From: Flavobacterium luteum
GTDB taxonomy: Bacteria > Bacteroidota > Bacteroidia > Flavobacteriales > Flavobacteriaceae
NCBI RefSeq assembly: GCF_008806775.1
Contig: NZ_WAEM01000003.1
Coordinates: 1 to 64,000, forward strand
Length of the DNA stretch: 64,000 nt
Direction: 5' to 3'
The position numbers and the translations under genes are program-made. The notes beneath the pieces were generated by a model that did no database searches, was not told where the DNA came from, and worked only from the letters and a program-made list of their open reading frames with translations. Positions 8,128 through 16,932 of this stretch are shown here, in pieces; the stretch's first letter is position 1; each line of letters begins with the position of its first letter.

Positions 8128-9681
8128 ATGATAACAATAGCGCAGCAATTCGGTATGACCGAAGCACTTCAACAATTAGGAATTCATACTATCAACGAAG
8201 GAACATCAACAGGGCAAAATCACTTTTCTAATGGTGAGCTATTAGAGAGTTTTTCTCCTGTTGATGGACAATTAATTGCAACTGTTAAAACATCTACTAT
8301 AGTTGATTATGAAAAAGTGATGCAAACTGCAACTGAAGCTTTTCAATCTTTCAGGACCATGCCAGCCCCACAAAGAGGAGAAATTGTGAGACAGTTTGGT
8401 GAAAAATTACGTAAAAACAAAGAAGCGTTGGGGAAATTGGTTTCTTATGAAATGGGAAAATCACTACAAGAAGGTTATGGTGAAGTTCAAGAAATGATAG
8501 ACATCTGCGATTTTGCTGTAGGGTTGTCACGTCAATTACACGGGTTAACCATGCACTCCGAAAGGCCTGGTCACCGAATGTATGAACAATACCATCCGCT
8601 AGGCGTTGTAGGAATAATTTCGGCATTTAATTTTCCAGTTGCAGTTTGGGCTTGGAACACCGCTCTAGCATGGATATCGGGAGATGTTTGTGTTTGGAAA
8701 CCCTCAGAAAAAACACCGTTATGCGGAGTTGCATGTCAAAATATTATTGCACAAGTAATCAAAGAAAATAATCTTCCAGAAGGAATTTCATGTTTGATAA
8801 ATGGAGATTACACCGTTGGAGCATTAATGACAAACGACAAACGAATTCCATTAATTTCAGCCACAGGTTCTACCCGAATGGGGAAAATAGTAGCGCAAGC
8901 TGTTGCAAGTAGATTAGGAAAGTCATTATTAGAATTAGGAGGAAATAATGCGATTATTGTAACTCCTGATGCCGATATAAAAATGACAGTTATTGGTGCT
9001 GTTTTCGGAGCTGTAGGAACTGCGGGACAACGTTGCACCTCTACTCGTAGACTAATTATACATGAAAGCATTTATGAGAAAGTAAAAGACGCTATTGTAT
9101 CGGCTTATGGACAATTAAAAATTGGAAATCCGTTAGATCAGAACAATCACGTAGGCCCTTTAATTGATTTACATGCGGTAGAAATGTATAAAAATGCCCT
9201 TTCAAAAGTAGTTGCAGAAGGTGGCAAAGTTTTAGTAGAAGGTGGAGTGCTCTCTGGAGAAGGCTACGAAAGTGGCTGTTATGTTAAACCAGCAATTGCC
9301 GAAGCTGATAATTCATTCGAAATCGTTCAGCATGAAACATTTGCACCAGTTCTATATTTACTTAGATACTCTGGAACAGTAGAAAACGCAATTCAATTAC
9401 AAAATGGCGTTGCTCAAGGCTTATCTTCAGCTATTATGACTAATAATTTAAGAGAGGCCGAATTGTTTTTATCTGTAGTTGGTTCAGATTGTGGTATTGC
9501 TAATGTAAACATAGGCACTTCTGGAGCGGAAATAGGTGGCGCTTTTGGTGGAGAAAAAGAAACAGGTGGCGGTCGTGAATCAGGATCTGATGCCTGGAAA
9601 ATATACATGAGACGACAAACCAATACTATAAATTATACTACGAGTTTGCCATTAGCACAAGGAATAAAATTTGATTTGTAA
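8128..9681 (+). CDS. Aldehyde dehydrogenase, ALDH7 / alpha-aminoadipic semialdehyde dehydrogenase type
   Basis: 517 aa, the usual length of ALDH7 (antiquitin, AmaB). It has the Rossmann region with FNFPVAVWAWN, GSTRMGK in the NAD-binding fold, the catalytic Glu in LELGGNNA and the nucleophile Cys in GQRCTSTRR. The RRQTN-type C-terminus and the EYHPLG-like segment (YEQYHPLGVVG) also fit ALDH7. The family oxidises alpha-aminoadipic semialdehyde/piperideine-6-carboxylate in lysine breakdown. It is a single-gene unit with its own promoter box and terminator, and no other lysine gene is nearby, so substrate assignment rests on family resemblance alone. Confidence 0.85.
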   Translation: MITIAQQFGMTEALQQLGIHTINEGTSTGQNHFSNGELLESFSPVDGQLIATVKTSTIVDYEKVMQTATEAFQSFRTMPAPQRGEIVRQFGEKLRKNKEALGKLVSYEMGKSLQEGYGEVQEMIDICDFAVGLSRQLHGLTMHSERPGHRMYEQYHPLGVVGIISAFNFPVAVWAWNTALAWISGDVCVWKPSEKTPLCGVACQNIIAQVIKENNLPEGISCLINGDYTVGALMTNDKRIPLISATGSTRMGKIVAQAVASRLGKSLLELGGNNAIIVTPDADIKMTVIGAVFGAVGTAGQRCTSTRRLIIHESIYEKVKDAIVSAYGQLKIGNPLDQNNHVGPLIDLHAVEMYKNALSKVVAEGGKVLVEGGVLSGEGYESGCYVKPAIAEADNSFEIVQHETFAPVLYLLRYSGTVENAIQLQNGVAQGLSSAIMTNNLREAELFLSVVGSDCGIANVNIGTSGAEIGGAFGGEKETGGGRESGSDAWKIYMRRQTNTINYTTSLPLAQGIKFDL

Positions 9682-9700
9682 TTGGGGAAATGAACCAATA

Positions 9701-9727
9701 AAAAAATCGCCAATTGGCGATTTTTTT
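9701..9727 (+). terminator. Terminator, bidirectional, between ALDH and barrel gene
   Basis: Inverted repeat AAAAAATCGCCAA/TTGGCGATTTTTT (9701-9713 and 9714-9726), usable by the convergent genes on either side. Confidence 0.85.
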
Positions 9728-9754
9728 ATATAAAAACTTTAAAATTTATATTCA

Positions 9755-10261
9755 CTACAAATTAAACGAAACACCAACATTTAATGTAAATTGGTTGTTG
9801 TAATTATCAAAACCTGTAATTTTTGTATCGTATTTAGCAATAGGAATTCCCGCTTCAGCATACAAACCAAAACCATCAGTTAAGAAATAACGGAACCCTA
9901 AATGAGCACCAAAATTTCTTAAACCCAGATTTAGTCCTGGATATATATCCATTTTTGGGTTTAATTTAAGAACGTTTCCTATATTAGCGCTAAAACGAGC
10001 TTTTAAGTCAAATCTATCGCCAAATTCAGGTTTTTGAGTTACGCCTAAAATTTCATATTCTTGAACAGACAATAAATAACAGGCAGTAAATCCATATGAC
10101 ATATTTTCTCCAAGTCCAAAATCAGTAGACACCTGAATTCCTGTTGCGCCATCTTGAATATTAGCACCAACTTGCGCTTTAATATCTCCTTTACCTTTAT
10201 ACGCCTGAGCATTTACAAATCCAACAGAGATTAATAATAATAATGTAATAATTTTTTTCAT
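9755..10261 (-). CDS. Small outer-membrane beta-barrel protein
   Basis: 168 aa with a signal peptide (1-19, VNAQA). The mature part consists of alternating amphipathic strands (AQVGANIQDG, YGFTACYLL, GLNLGLRNFGAHLGFRYFL) and ends FTLNVGVSFNL, a typical terminal barrel strand. Length suggests an eight-stranded barrel, similar to OmpW/OmpX-like or PorT-like small proteins. No specific family can be named. Own promoter box at 10287-10294. Function unknown. Confidence 0.75.
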   Translation of the reverse strand: MKKIITLLLLISVGFVNAQAYKGKGDIKAQVGANIQDGATGIQVSTDFGLGENMSYGFTACYLLSVQEYEILGVTQKPEFGDRFDLKARFSANIGNVLKLNPKMDIYPGLNLGLRNFGAHLGFRYFLTDGFGLYAEAGIPIAKYDTKITGFDNYNNQFTLNVGVSFNL

Positions 10262-10286
10262 GGTGTTTAGTTTAAAAATTGTCTAG

Positions 10287-10294
10287 CAAATATA
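10287..10294 (-). promoter_or_regulatory. Promoter -7 box for the small barrel gene
   Basis: TATATTTG on the minus strand, 25 bp upstream of the start codon at 10261. Confidence 0.5.
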
Positions 10295-10306
10295 GTAATT
10301 TCCTAC

Positions 10307-11032
10307 TTAATTTCTGCCTTTTTCATTTGGGTATAAATTGGGTAACGGTTCGCTCTGCCAAAATTCTTTCGTATCGACATCCATAACTGTAAGTGGACCT
10401 TTAAAAGCAGCACCAGTATCTAAATTCCATATGTTAGCTTTTTGTACAGGTATGGTTTTGTTTATTCTGGTAACAGGAGTATGACCAATATAAATTTCGT
10501 CATAAAGAAGTAATCTTTTAGGATAAAATAAATCTGTAGTTTTTATTTTTGTATCTAATGCTAATGCAGTTTCCCATAAAGTTCTATCCCAATAAAATGA
10601 TTTTGGAAAATATTCAAAATCAATCCCATTTAAATTGGTAAATCCAGCGTGAATAAACAATCGGTTTTTGTAGTCTAAATAATAATTCTGTAATGATTTT
10701 AGAAACTCAATATGACTTTGTTTTTTATCCCATTTTACATCAATATAGGCTAAAACCGTTGACTCTCCTCCATGTTTGTACCATAATTCGTTATCCTTAC
10801 TTTCATTAAGCCAAGAATGTAAAAGATCATCGTGGTTTCCTCTTATAAAAATGCAGTTCTGCTGTTGCTTTAATGTTATTAAAAAGTCTAAAACCTCTGG
10901 AGATTGACTCCACCCGTCTACATAATCTCCTAAAAAAATTAATTGGTCGTCTTTTGTAACTTTTGCTCTTTCAAAAATTTGATGTAGCGCACGCAATCCT
11001 CCATGAATATCTCCTATGACAAGTGTTCTCAT
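10307..11032 (-). CDS. PPP-type metallophosphoesterase (serine/threonine phosphatase or ApaH-like)
   Basis: 241 aa, cytoplasmic. All calcineurin-like metal motifs are visible in order: GDIHG (residues 7-11), GDYVDGW (about 35), GNHDD (about 63), HAGF and GHTPV. The spacing is that of the PPP family, in which two metal ions activate water for phosphoester hydrolysis. Bacterial members act on phosphoproteins or dinucleoside polyphosphates, and sequence alone does not decide between them. It is 16 bp downstream of the AlbA_2 gene and probably cotranscribed with it. Confidence 0.85.
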   Translation of the reverse strand: MRTLVIGDIHGGLRALHQIFERAKVTKDDQLIFLGDYVDGWSQSPEVLDFLITLKQQQNCIFIRGNHDDLLHSWLNESKDNELWYKHGGESTVLAYIDVKWDKKQSHIEFLKSLQNYYLDYKNRLFIHAGFTNLNGIDFEYFPKSFYWDRTLWETALALDTKIKTTDLFYPKRLLLYDEIYIGHTPVTRINKTIPVQKANIWNLDTGAAFKGPLTVMDVDTKEFWQSEPLPNLYPNEKGRN

Positions 11033-11048
11033 TTGTTAGTGTACTTTT

Positions 11049-12188
11049 TTACTGACTATCGTATTTCATTTTTCTCAAAATGCGTAAGGCTTCTTTAAAG
11101 GACAAATATACTTGACCAAAAGGTTTCAATAGTGTTTTTGCATCAATTAATTTTTGTTTGGCATCTTCAAAACCATTGAGATAACAAATCATAAAAGTGG
11201 AAGGTAAGTTTTCTAAATCTTTAAATTCTCTTTCTGATAATGAAAGACCATTTTGTAATTTTCTAATCAAAGACAAGTTAGTATTATAGATATGAAACAA
11301 CATTTTCTTATTAAATTTAGGAGGTTGAAAAAGCATTTCCATATTAATTTTATAATACCCATTTTCATAGAACTGAATGGTTTGCTTCTCTAATGGATAA
11401 AAACTCGTTTTATCATTTAAACCTAATGGAACATATTCTATGATGGTAAAAGATTCCTCATCAAAGCTTATAGTTACTACATCTTGAGCAGAATAAAATA
11501 GTTTAATTTGCTCATTAATCAATTCTATATCAACGCGTGACAAATAGGTTGTGTCTCTTACTTTTTTTGGAATTCCTGCCCAACAAATCACAAATAACTC
11601 TTTAAAAACGTTATATTCTGGAGCCATGTCTTTATGTTTTAAATTCATAAAGTCAATAACCCCGTCTAAAGTATATTTGATACTATTTCTAGAATTATTT
11701 TCAATTCCAATAACGGTTTCTGTATTTTGATGATTTTTTTCAAATTCATTTTCGACAGGAACAGTATTGCTGCCACGCCTTATGAAAACACTATTTGCCA
11801 GAATAGTATGAATGCCTTTTTTGAAATATGAAGTTTTGCTTTTTGCTTTGATCGTTACTAGTCCAACTACTTTATCTTTTGGCAAATTAGGGAAAGGCAC
11901 ATTTTCATATTGAATTTTTGGTGGGTTTTCTAAAAAGGCATTTACTAAATTTTGAATGTGACTGTCATCAAAAAAATCATCACCTACAATTTCGTTATTA
12001 TGATCTTCTACACCTACAACAATATAGGAATTGTTTGCAGGATTAGAATTGGATAAAGCGCAAATGTGTTTCAAAAACTTTGCTTTTCCTTCTCTAGTAT
12101 GCAAATTTAACTGACGCTTTTTGTCATAAAAACTACTCTCATCATTATGAGCTAATAGGTTTTTTATAAGAAGGCGTTTGTTTATCAT
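11049..12188 (-). CDS. AlbA_2 (Schlafen-type) putative DNA-binding protein
   Basis: 379 aa. Residues about 10-150 match the AlbA_2 domain: FYDKKRQLNL, KFLKHICALSNSN, SYIVVGVEDHNNEIVGDDF, and VFIRRGSNT. This domain is found in Schlafen-like and transcription-regulator-like bacterial proteins, often annotated as ATP-binding or helix-turn-helix proteins. The C-terminal 220 residues have no recognisable DEAD, HTH or nuclease motif. Cotranscription with the phosphatase gene downstream is likely (16 bp). Role unknown; a link to phage defence is possible for Schlafen-like proteins but nothing nearby supports it. Confidence 0.65.
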   Translation of the reverse strand: MINKRLLIKNLLAHNDESSFYDKKRQLNLHTREGKAKFLKHICALSNSNPANNSYIVVGVEDHNNEIVGDDFFDDSHIQNLVNAFLENPPKIQYENVPFPNLPKDKVVGLVTIKAKSKTSYFKKGIHTILANSVFIRRGSNTVPVENEFEKNHQNTETVIGIENNSRNSIKYTLDGVIDFMNLKHKDMAPEYNVFKELFVICWAGIPKKVRDTTYLSRVDIELINEQIKLFYSAQDVVTISFDEESFTIIEYVPLGLNDKTSFYPLEKQTIQFYENGYYKINMEMLFQPPKFNKKMLFHIYNTNLSLIRKLQNGLSLSEREFKDLENLPSTFMICYLNGFEDAKQKLIDAKTLLKPFGQVYLSFKEALRILRKMKYDSQ

Positions 12189-12230
12189 TTACAAGGGTTT
12201 AAAATTTGAAATCTATATTTGAAATCAAAA

Positions 12231-13103
12231 TTAAGGCACATCTTCTCCCATACTTGCTGCCCAAAGAGCAAACCAATCTTCTTTTTCAAGCTTTAATTGT
12301 ACTGCTTTCATTAACAATTGAATTCTTGAAATATTTACAGTTCCAGCTATAGGAATTACTTTTGCTGGATGCTGCAAAACCCAAGAAAGTAAAATAGTAT
12401 CTGATCCCAAACCATATTTTTCAACCAATTGAACCAATATTTTTTTCAATCTTCTAGTTTGTTCAATATCTTCTCTAAAAACGGTTCCAAGAGGATTCCA
12501 TGACATGGGTCTTATATCATGAATTTGCATATAATCTAAACTTCCATCTAGCATCGCTTCATGATGAGTGGCAGAAAATTGTATCTGGTTGAAACTCACT
12601 TCGACTTTCTGACGAATCAAGTCTGTTTGAGAAGCGGTAAAATTTGATAGCCCGAAATCTAAAATTTTTCCTTCGGTTTTAAGTTTTAGAATAGCTTCGG
12701 CAATTTCATCTGCCTGCATTAACGGACTTGGTCTGTGAAGTAAAAGCACATCTAAAAAATCAGTTTGCAAATTTTTTAATGAATTTTCTACCGACCAAAT
12801 TATATAATCTTTTGAATAATTGTAATGTTTTATGGTGTTTGATCTGTTTTCAGAGACTAGTTGGATGCCACATTTTGAAATGAGTTGCATTTTTTCTCTC
12901 GCAATCGCGCTCGATGCAAATGCTTTTCCAAATGCAGTTTCGGTAGTATAAGAACCATAAATATCAGCATGATCAAAGGTTGTAATTTTGTTTTCTAAGC
13001 ATATATGAATCATATTTGCCATATCTTTTTGTGATAAATTTTTATCCCAAACTCCCCAATTCATAGTGCCAGCAATAATAGGCGATAATACTGTTTTACT
13101 CAT
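12231..13103 (-). CDS. Aldo/keto reductase
   Basis: 290 aa, the (beta/alpha)8 NADPH-dependent oxidoreductase family, closest in pattern to YdhF-type enzymes. The catalytic tetrad is visible: Asp in DHADIYG, Tyr in the same YG segment, Lys in LISKCG and His in LLHRPSP. The C-terminal IPIAGTVN segment and following basic residues form the cofactor phosphate site. These enzymes reduce small aldehydes and ketones; the natural substrate is unknown. It lies 42 bp upstream of the AlbA_2 gene and heads the minus-strand cluster. Confidence 0.88.
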   Translation of the reverse strand: MSKTVLSPIIAGTMNWGVWDKNLSQKDMANMIHICLENKITTFDHADIYGSYTTETAFGKAFASSAIAREKMQLISKCGIQLVSENRSNTIKHYNYSKDYIIWSVENSLKNLQTDFLDVLLLHRPSPLMQADEIAEAILKLKTEGKILDFGLSNFTASQTDLIRQKVEVSFNQIQFSATHHEAMLDGSLDYMQIHDIRPMSWNPLGTVFREDIEQTRRLKKILVQLVEKYGLGSDTILLSWVLQHPAKVIPIAGTVNISRIQLLMKAVQLKLEKEDWFALWAASMGEDVP

Positions 13104-13315
13104 GTTTTCTAGTAATTAAAATATTTAGTAAATCTTCTGTTTTAACAGATAATTTTTTAAGTTCTTAAAAATATGAAAATTGTTTCACAAATCGTCCTTA
13201 AAATTCAAGCTTTACCATAAGTTTTAACCATTTTTTAACATCTTACTTCTAAAAAAAATTTCAATTTGCACCGTTAAAATAATCGAACAGAATTTACAGC
13301 AAAAAATAAAAAGAA

Positions 13316-14320
13316 ATGGAAGAAAATACTTCGACTTTAGACATTAGAGCAATTAATGAAAAAATAGAAAGAGAGAGTGCTTTTATTGATTTACTTATCA
13401 TGGAAATGAACAAGGTAATTGTAGGACAAAAGCACATGATTGAACGATTATTAATTGGTCTTTTAGGTCAAGGACATATTTTATTAGAGGGAGTTCCTGG
13501 ATTAGCAAAGACACTTGCAATAAATACGTTGTCTCAAGCAGTTCATGGATCTTTTAGTAGAATTCAATTTACCCCTGATTTATTACCTGCTGATGTAGTT
13601 GGAACCATGATTTACAATATCAAATCAAACGAGTTTTCTATAAAAAAAGGACCTATTTTTGCTAATTTTGTTTTAGCCGATGAGATTAACAGAGCTCCAG
13701 CTAAAGTGCAATCGGCATTGCTTGAAGCCATGCAGGAAAAACAAGTTACTATTGGCGACACCACCTTCAAACTAGACAAACCTTTTTTAGTTTTAGCCAC
13801 TCAAAACCCAATTGAACAAGAAGGAACCTATCCATTACCAGAGGCGCAAGTCGATCGTTTTATGTTAAAAACAGTTATCGATTACCCAAAAATGGATGAA
13901 GAGCGAATGGTAATTCGTCAAAATCTGAAAGGAACCTATGAAAAAGTAAATCCAGTAGTTTCTGTAGAACAAATTCTTCGCGCTCAAGAAGCGGTACGTG
14001 AGGTGTATATGGACGAAAAAATAGAAAAATACATATTAGATATTATTTTTGCCACTCGTTATCCCGAGAAATACAAATTAGAAAGTCTAAAACCGTTAAT
14101 CAGTTTTGGCTCCTCGCCACGTGGAAGCATTAATTTAGCTAATGCTGCAAAATGTTATGCGTTTATCAAACGCCGTGGTTATGTAATTCCGGAGGATGTT
14201 CGTGCAGTTGTGCATGACGTGTTGCGTCACAGAATAGGCATAACTTATGAAGCCGAAGCTGAAAACATCACTTCTGTTGATATTATCAACAAAATTGTAA
14301 ACGAAATAGAAGTACCTTAA
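13316..14320 (+). CDS. MoxR-family AAA+ ATPase
   Basis: 334 aa. Walker A GVPGLAKT (about 60-67), Walker B VLADEINRAP, sensor 1 ATQNP, then EGTYPLPEAQVDRF and an arginine-finger region (SPRGSINLA) are all present. MoxR ATPases act as chaperone-like remodelers partnered with vWA-domain proteins. Here the gene opens the Bat locus: DUF58, a BatD-like protein, BatA, BatB, BatC, BatD and BatE follow on the same strand. A promoter-like TCAATTTG (one mismatch to TANNTTTG) lies at 13261-13268. Confidence 0.93.
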   Translation: MEENTSTLDIRAINEKIERESAFIDLLIMEMNKVIVGQKHMIERLLIGLLGQGHILLEGVPGLAKTLAINTLSQAVHGSFSRIQFTPDLLPADVVGTMIYNIKSNEFSIKKGPIFANFVLADEINRAPAKVQSALLEAMQEKQVTIGDTTFKLDKPFLVLATQNPIEQEGTYPLPEAQVDRFMLKTVIDYPKMDEERMVIRQNLKGTYEKVNPVVSVEQILRAQEAVREVYMDEKIEKYILDIIFATRYPEKYKLESLKPLISFGSSPRGSINLANAAKCYAFIKRRGYVIPEDVRAVVHDVLRHRIGITYEAEAENITSVDIINKIVNEIEVP

Positions 14321-14321
14321 A

Positions 14322-14397
14322 AGATTTTAGATTTTGAATGTAGATTTTAGATTTTAGATCTGAAATCAGCAATCGTTAATCAACAATCAACAATCAA
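14322..14397 (+). repeat. Heptamer-period repeat in the leader of the DUF58 gene
   Basis: Two AGATTTT pairs (14322-14335 and 14342-14355), then AGATCTG, then AATCGTT, AATCAAC, AATCAAC and AATCAA directly abutting the ATG at 14398. The 7-bp period holds over most of the spacer. Confidence 0.7.
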
Positions 14398-15261
14398 ATG
14401 GATACAAAAGAACTACTAAAAAAAGTACGAAAAATTGAAATCAAGACCCGAAGATTGAGCGATCATATCTTTTCGGGAGAATACCATACTTCTTTTAAAG
14501 GACGCGGAATGACTTTTTCTGAAGTGCGTCCGTATCAATTTGGAGACGACATTCGTGCTATCGATTGGAATGTAACCGCTCGCTATAACGAAGCTCATGT
14601 TAAAGTTTTTGAAGAAGAACGAGAACTTACCATGATGCTAATGGTGGACATTTCTGGTTCAGAAAGTTTTGGCACTAAAAATCAATTCAAAAAAGATATT
14701 GTTACAGAGATTGCTGCCACAATGGCTTTTTCGGCAACTCAAAACAATGATAAAATTGGATTAATTTTATTTTCAGACCAAATAGAGTTATATATTCCGC
14801 CCAAAAAAGGACGTTCGCATGTTTTGCGAATTATTAGAGAATTGATAGAGTTTCAGCCTAAAAGCTTCAAAACCGATATTGCTCAAGCATTAAAATTTTT
14901 ATCTGGAACTCAAAAAAAGAAAGCAATCGTATTTGTAATTTCTGATTTTATGTCTGAGGACTATGAACAAACGCTTAAAATTGCTTCCAAAAAACACGAT
15001 ATTACTGGCATTAGAGTATACGATATTCGAGAAGAAAAAATGCCAAATTTAGGAATGGTTTCTATGCTAGATGCAGAAACAGGGCAAACGCAATTAATAA
15101 ACACAGGGTCTAAACAAGTTCGGATGAATTATGAAAAATACTATCATGACAAAGTAAAATATTTTAAAGAAACGTTTAGTAAATCAGGTTCTGGAGTTGT
15201 CAATACTCGGGTAGATGAGAGTTATGTAACTAAATTGTTGGGATATTTTAAATCTCGTTAA
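14398..15261 (+). CDS. DUF58 domain protein of the Bat locus
   Basis: 287 aa, no signal peptide. DUF58 core: GRGMTFSEVRPYQFGDDIRAIDWN (shown only in part here: FSEVRPYQFGDD and IDWN) followed by a vWA-like fold with the metal-site motif VDISGSESFG. DUF58 proteins pair with MoxR ATPases and are thought to present or assemble partner complexes. It follows moxR after 77 bp of heptamer-repeat spacer and precedes the BatD-like gene by 48 bp. Confidence 0.9.
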   Translation: MDTKELLKKVRKIEIKTRRLSDHIFSGEYHTSFKGRGMTFSEVRPYQFGDDIRAIDWNVTARYNEAHVKVFEEERELTMMLMVDISGSESFGTKNQFKKDIVTEIAATMAFSATQNNDKIGLILFSDQIELYIPPKKGRSHVLRIIRELIEFQPKSFKTDIAQALKFLSGTQKKKAIVFVISDFMSEDYEQTLKIASKKHDITGIRVYDIREEKMPNLGMVSMLDAETGQTQLINTGSKQVRMNYEKYYHDKVKYFKETFSKSGSGVVNTRVDESYVTKLLGYFKSR

Positions 15262-15309
15262 ACTAAATCCTTCAGGTTTCTTCAACTGAAAGGTTTAATA
15301 TAAAAACAA

Positions 15310-16932
15310 ATGAAAATTAAATTATATATATTATTACTATTTTCAACAGCCCTTTTTGCTCAAAAAGCAACGGTTTTTATTGACACTACTAAAAATAAAA
15401 TTGGAGCCGAGTTCAAACTAACCATAAAAGCAGTTGTAGATACTTCATCAAAAGTGGTTTTTCCAACTACAAAAAACTTTGGGTTGTTAGAAGTTATTCG
15501 GTCGTATGCAATTGATACCATTAAAAATAATGACAAATACGAACTCATCAAAAAATATGGCTTAACGCAGTTTGATACTGGTAGATTTACCATTCCTAGA
15601 ATTCCAATACTTATAAACAATAAACCTTTTTTTACGGATAGTATTGCAGTTGAGGTTTCAAATGTTGTTGTTGACACTTTAAAACAAAAAATGTTCGACA
15701 TTAAGCCAATTGCAGAAGCCTCATCAAGTAAAAGCTGGATTTGGAAATTGCTCCTAGTTTTACTATTGCTTGCGGGAGTTGGAGCTTTCGTTTATTGGTG
15801 GCTTAAAATCCGTCAGAAGAAAAAGATAGAAGCAGAAGCTTTCAAAACTCCAATAGAAAGAGCAACTAGTTTATTGAATACTCTTGAAAAAAAGGAACTT
15901 TGGCAAAAAGGAGAAATCAAAGCCTATTATAGTGAATTAACAGATATTGCCAGAAATTATATTGAAGAAGCTATAGAAATTCCAGCAATGGAATGTACTA
16001 CAGCCGAATTGATTGAAGCAATTAGAAAGGCTTCACAAAAAAAGAAAATGGCACTTTCTAAAGAAACTATTGAAAATTTAGAACAAGTATTAAGACAAGC
16101 CGATTTAGTAAAATTTGCTAAATCAAAACCGTTAGATTTTGAAATTACCGAAGACCGCAAAAAAATAGAAAAATCAATTATTATTCTTGATAAATCGATT
16201 CCTGTTATAGAAGAAAATCAAGATGAATTGTTACTAAATGAATTACAACGCAAGGAACAAATAAAAAAGCAATTACAAAAAAAACGAAAAAGCCGGATAT
16301 TAACTGCCGTTGGAATTGTTCTTGGAGCAATCATCGGGCTATTTATTTTCTTTGTAATTACTAAAGGTTTCGATTTTGTAAAAGACAATATTTTAGGAAA
16401 TCAATCTAAGGAATTACTGGAAGGAGAATGGGTGTATAGCGAATACGGAAATCCATCAGTAGCTATTGAAACCCCAAAAGTGTTAAAAAGAGTCGACTTG
16501 ACAAACACTTTACCTAAAGAAGGTTTAGCACTCATAAAAGACATGCAATCCTTTGCTTATGGAAGTCTTATAAGTGATTTTTATTTGATGGTTTCTACTG
16601 TTAATTATAAGCAACAAGCAGAAGTTGATTTATCAAATGCATTGGAAAGTTCTTTAAAAATGATAGAATTGCAAGGCGGACAAAATATGATTGTAAAACA
16701 AGAGGAATTTAACACAAAGCAAGGAATTAAAGGCATCAAAGGGTATGGGACTTTCTCAAGAATTAATATGCTAACAAAAACAAGTTCAAAAATATATTAC
16801 GAAATAGTATTGTTTAGTCAAAACGAAGGCTTGCAACAAATTTTTATTATGCATGAGGAAGGTGATCAATATGCTAATCAAATATCGGAACGAATTTTAA
16901 ACTCTGTAGAACTTAAAGTAGCTAACGAATAA
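15310..16932 (+). CDS. BatD-like membrane protein of the Bat locus, function unknown
   Basis: 540 aa. Signal peptide (1-17, ALFAQ), an extracytoplasmic beta-sandwich (20-135) resembling the start of BatD, a membrane segment at 144-167, a basic, helical cytoplasmic region (168-328) and a second membrane segment at 330-351. It ends in a domain of about 180 residues with no recognised motif. The helical part (SELTDIARNYIEEA) resembles the tail of the BatD protein at 19866. It overlaps the batA start by one base (TAATG), so translation is probably coupled. It likely belongs to the Bat complex as an extra BatD-type subunit. The C-terminal domain is unassigned. Confidence 0.75.
   Translation: MKIKLYILLLFSTALFAQKATVFIDTTKNKIGAEFKLTIKAVVDTSSKVVFPTTKNFGLLEVIRSYAIDTIKNNDKYELIKKYGLTQFDTGRFTIPRIPILINNKPFFTDSIAVEVSNVVVDTLKQKMFDIKPIAEASSSKSWIWKLLLVLLLLAGVGAFVYWWLKIRQKKKIEAEAFKTPIERATSLLNTLEKKELWQKGEIKAYYSELTDIARNYIEEAIEIPAMECTTAELIEAIRKASQKKKMALSKETIENLEQVLRQADLVKFAKSKPLDFEITEDRKKIEKSIIILDKSIPVIEENQDELLLNELQRKEQIKKQLQKKRKSRILTAVGIVLGAIIGLFIFFVITKGFDFVKDNILGNQSKELLEGEWVYSEYGNPSVAIETPKVLKRVDLTNTLPKEGLALIKDMQSFAYGSLISDFYLMVSTVNYKQQAEVDLSNALESSLKMIELQGGQNMIVKQEEFNTKQGIKGIKGYGTFSRINMLTKTSSKIYYEIVLFSQNEGLQQIFIMHEEGDQYANQISERILNSVELKVANE

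Noticed and set aside
15360..15701. 113-codon minus-strand ORF opposite the BatD-like gene
   Set aside because: Shadow of a well-supported plus-strand gene within an operon.
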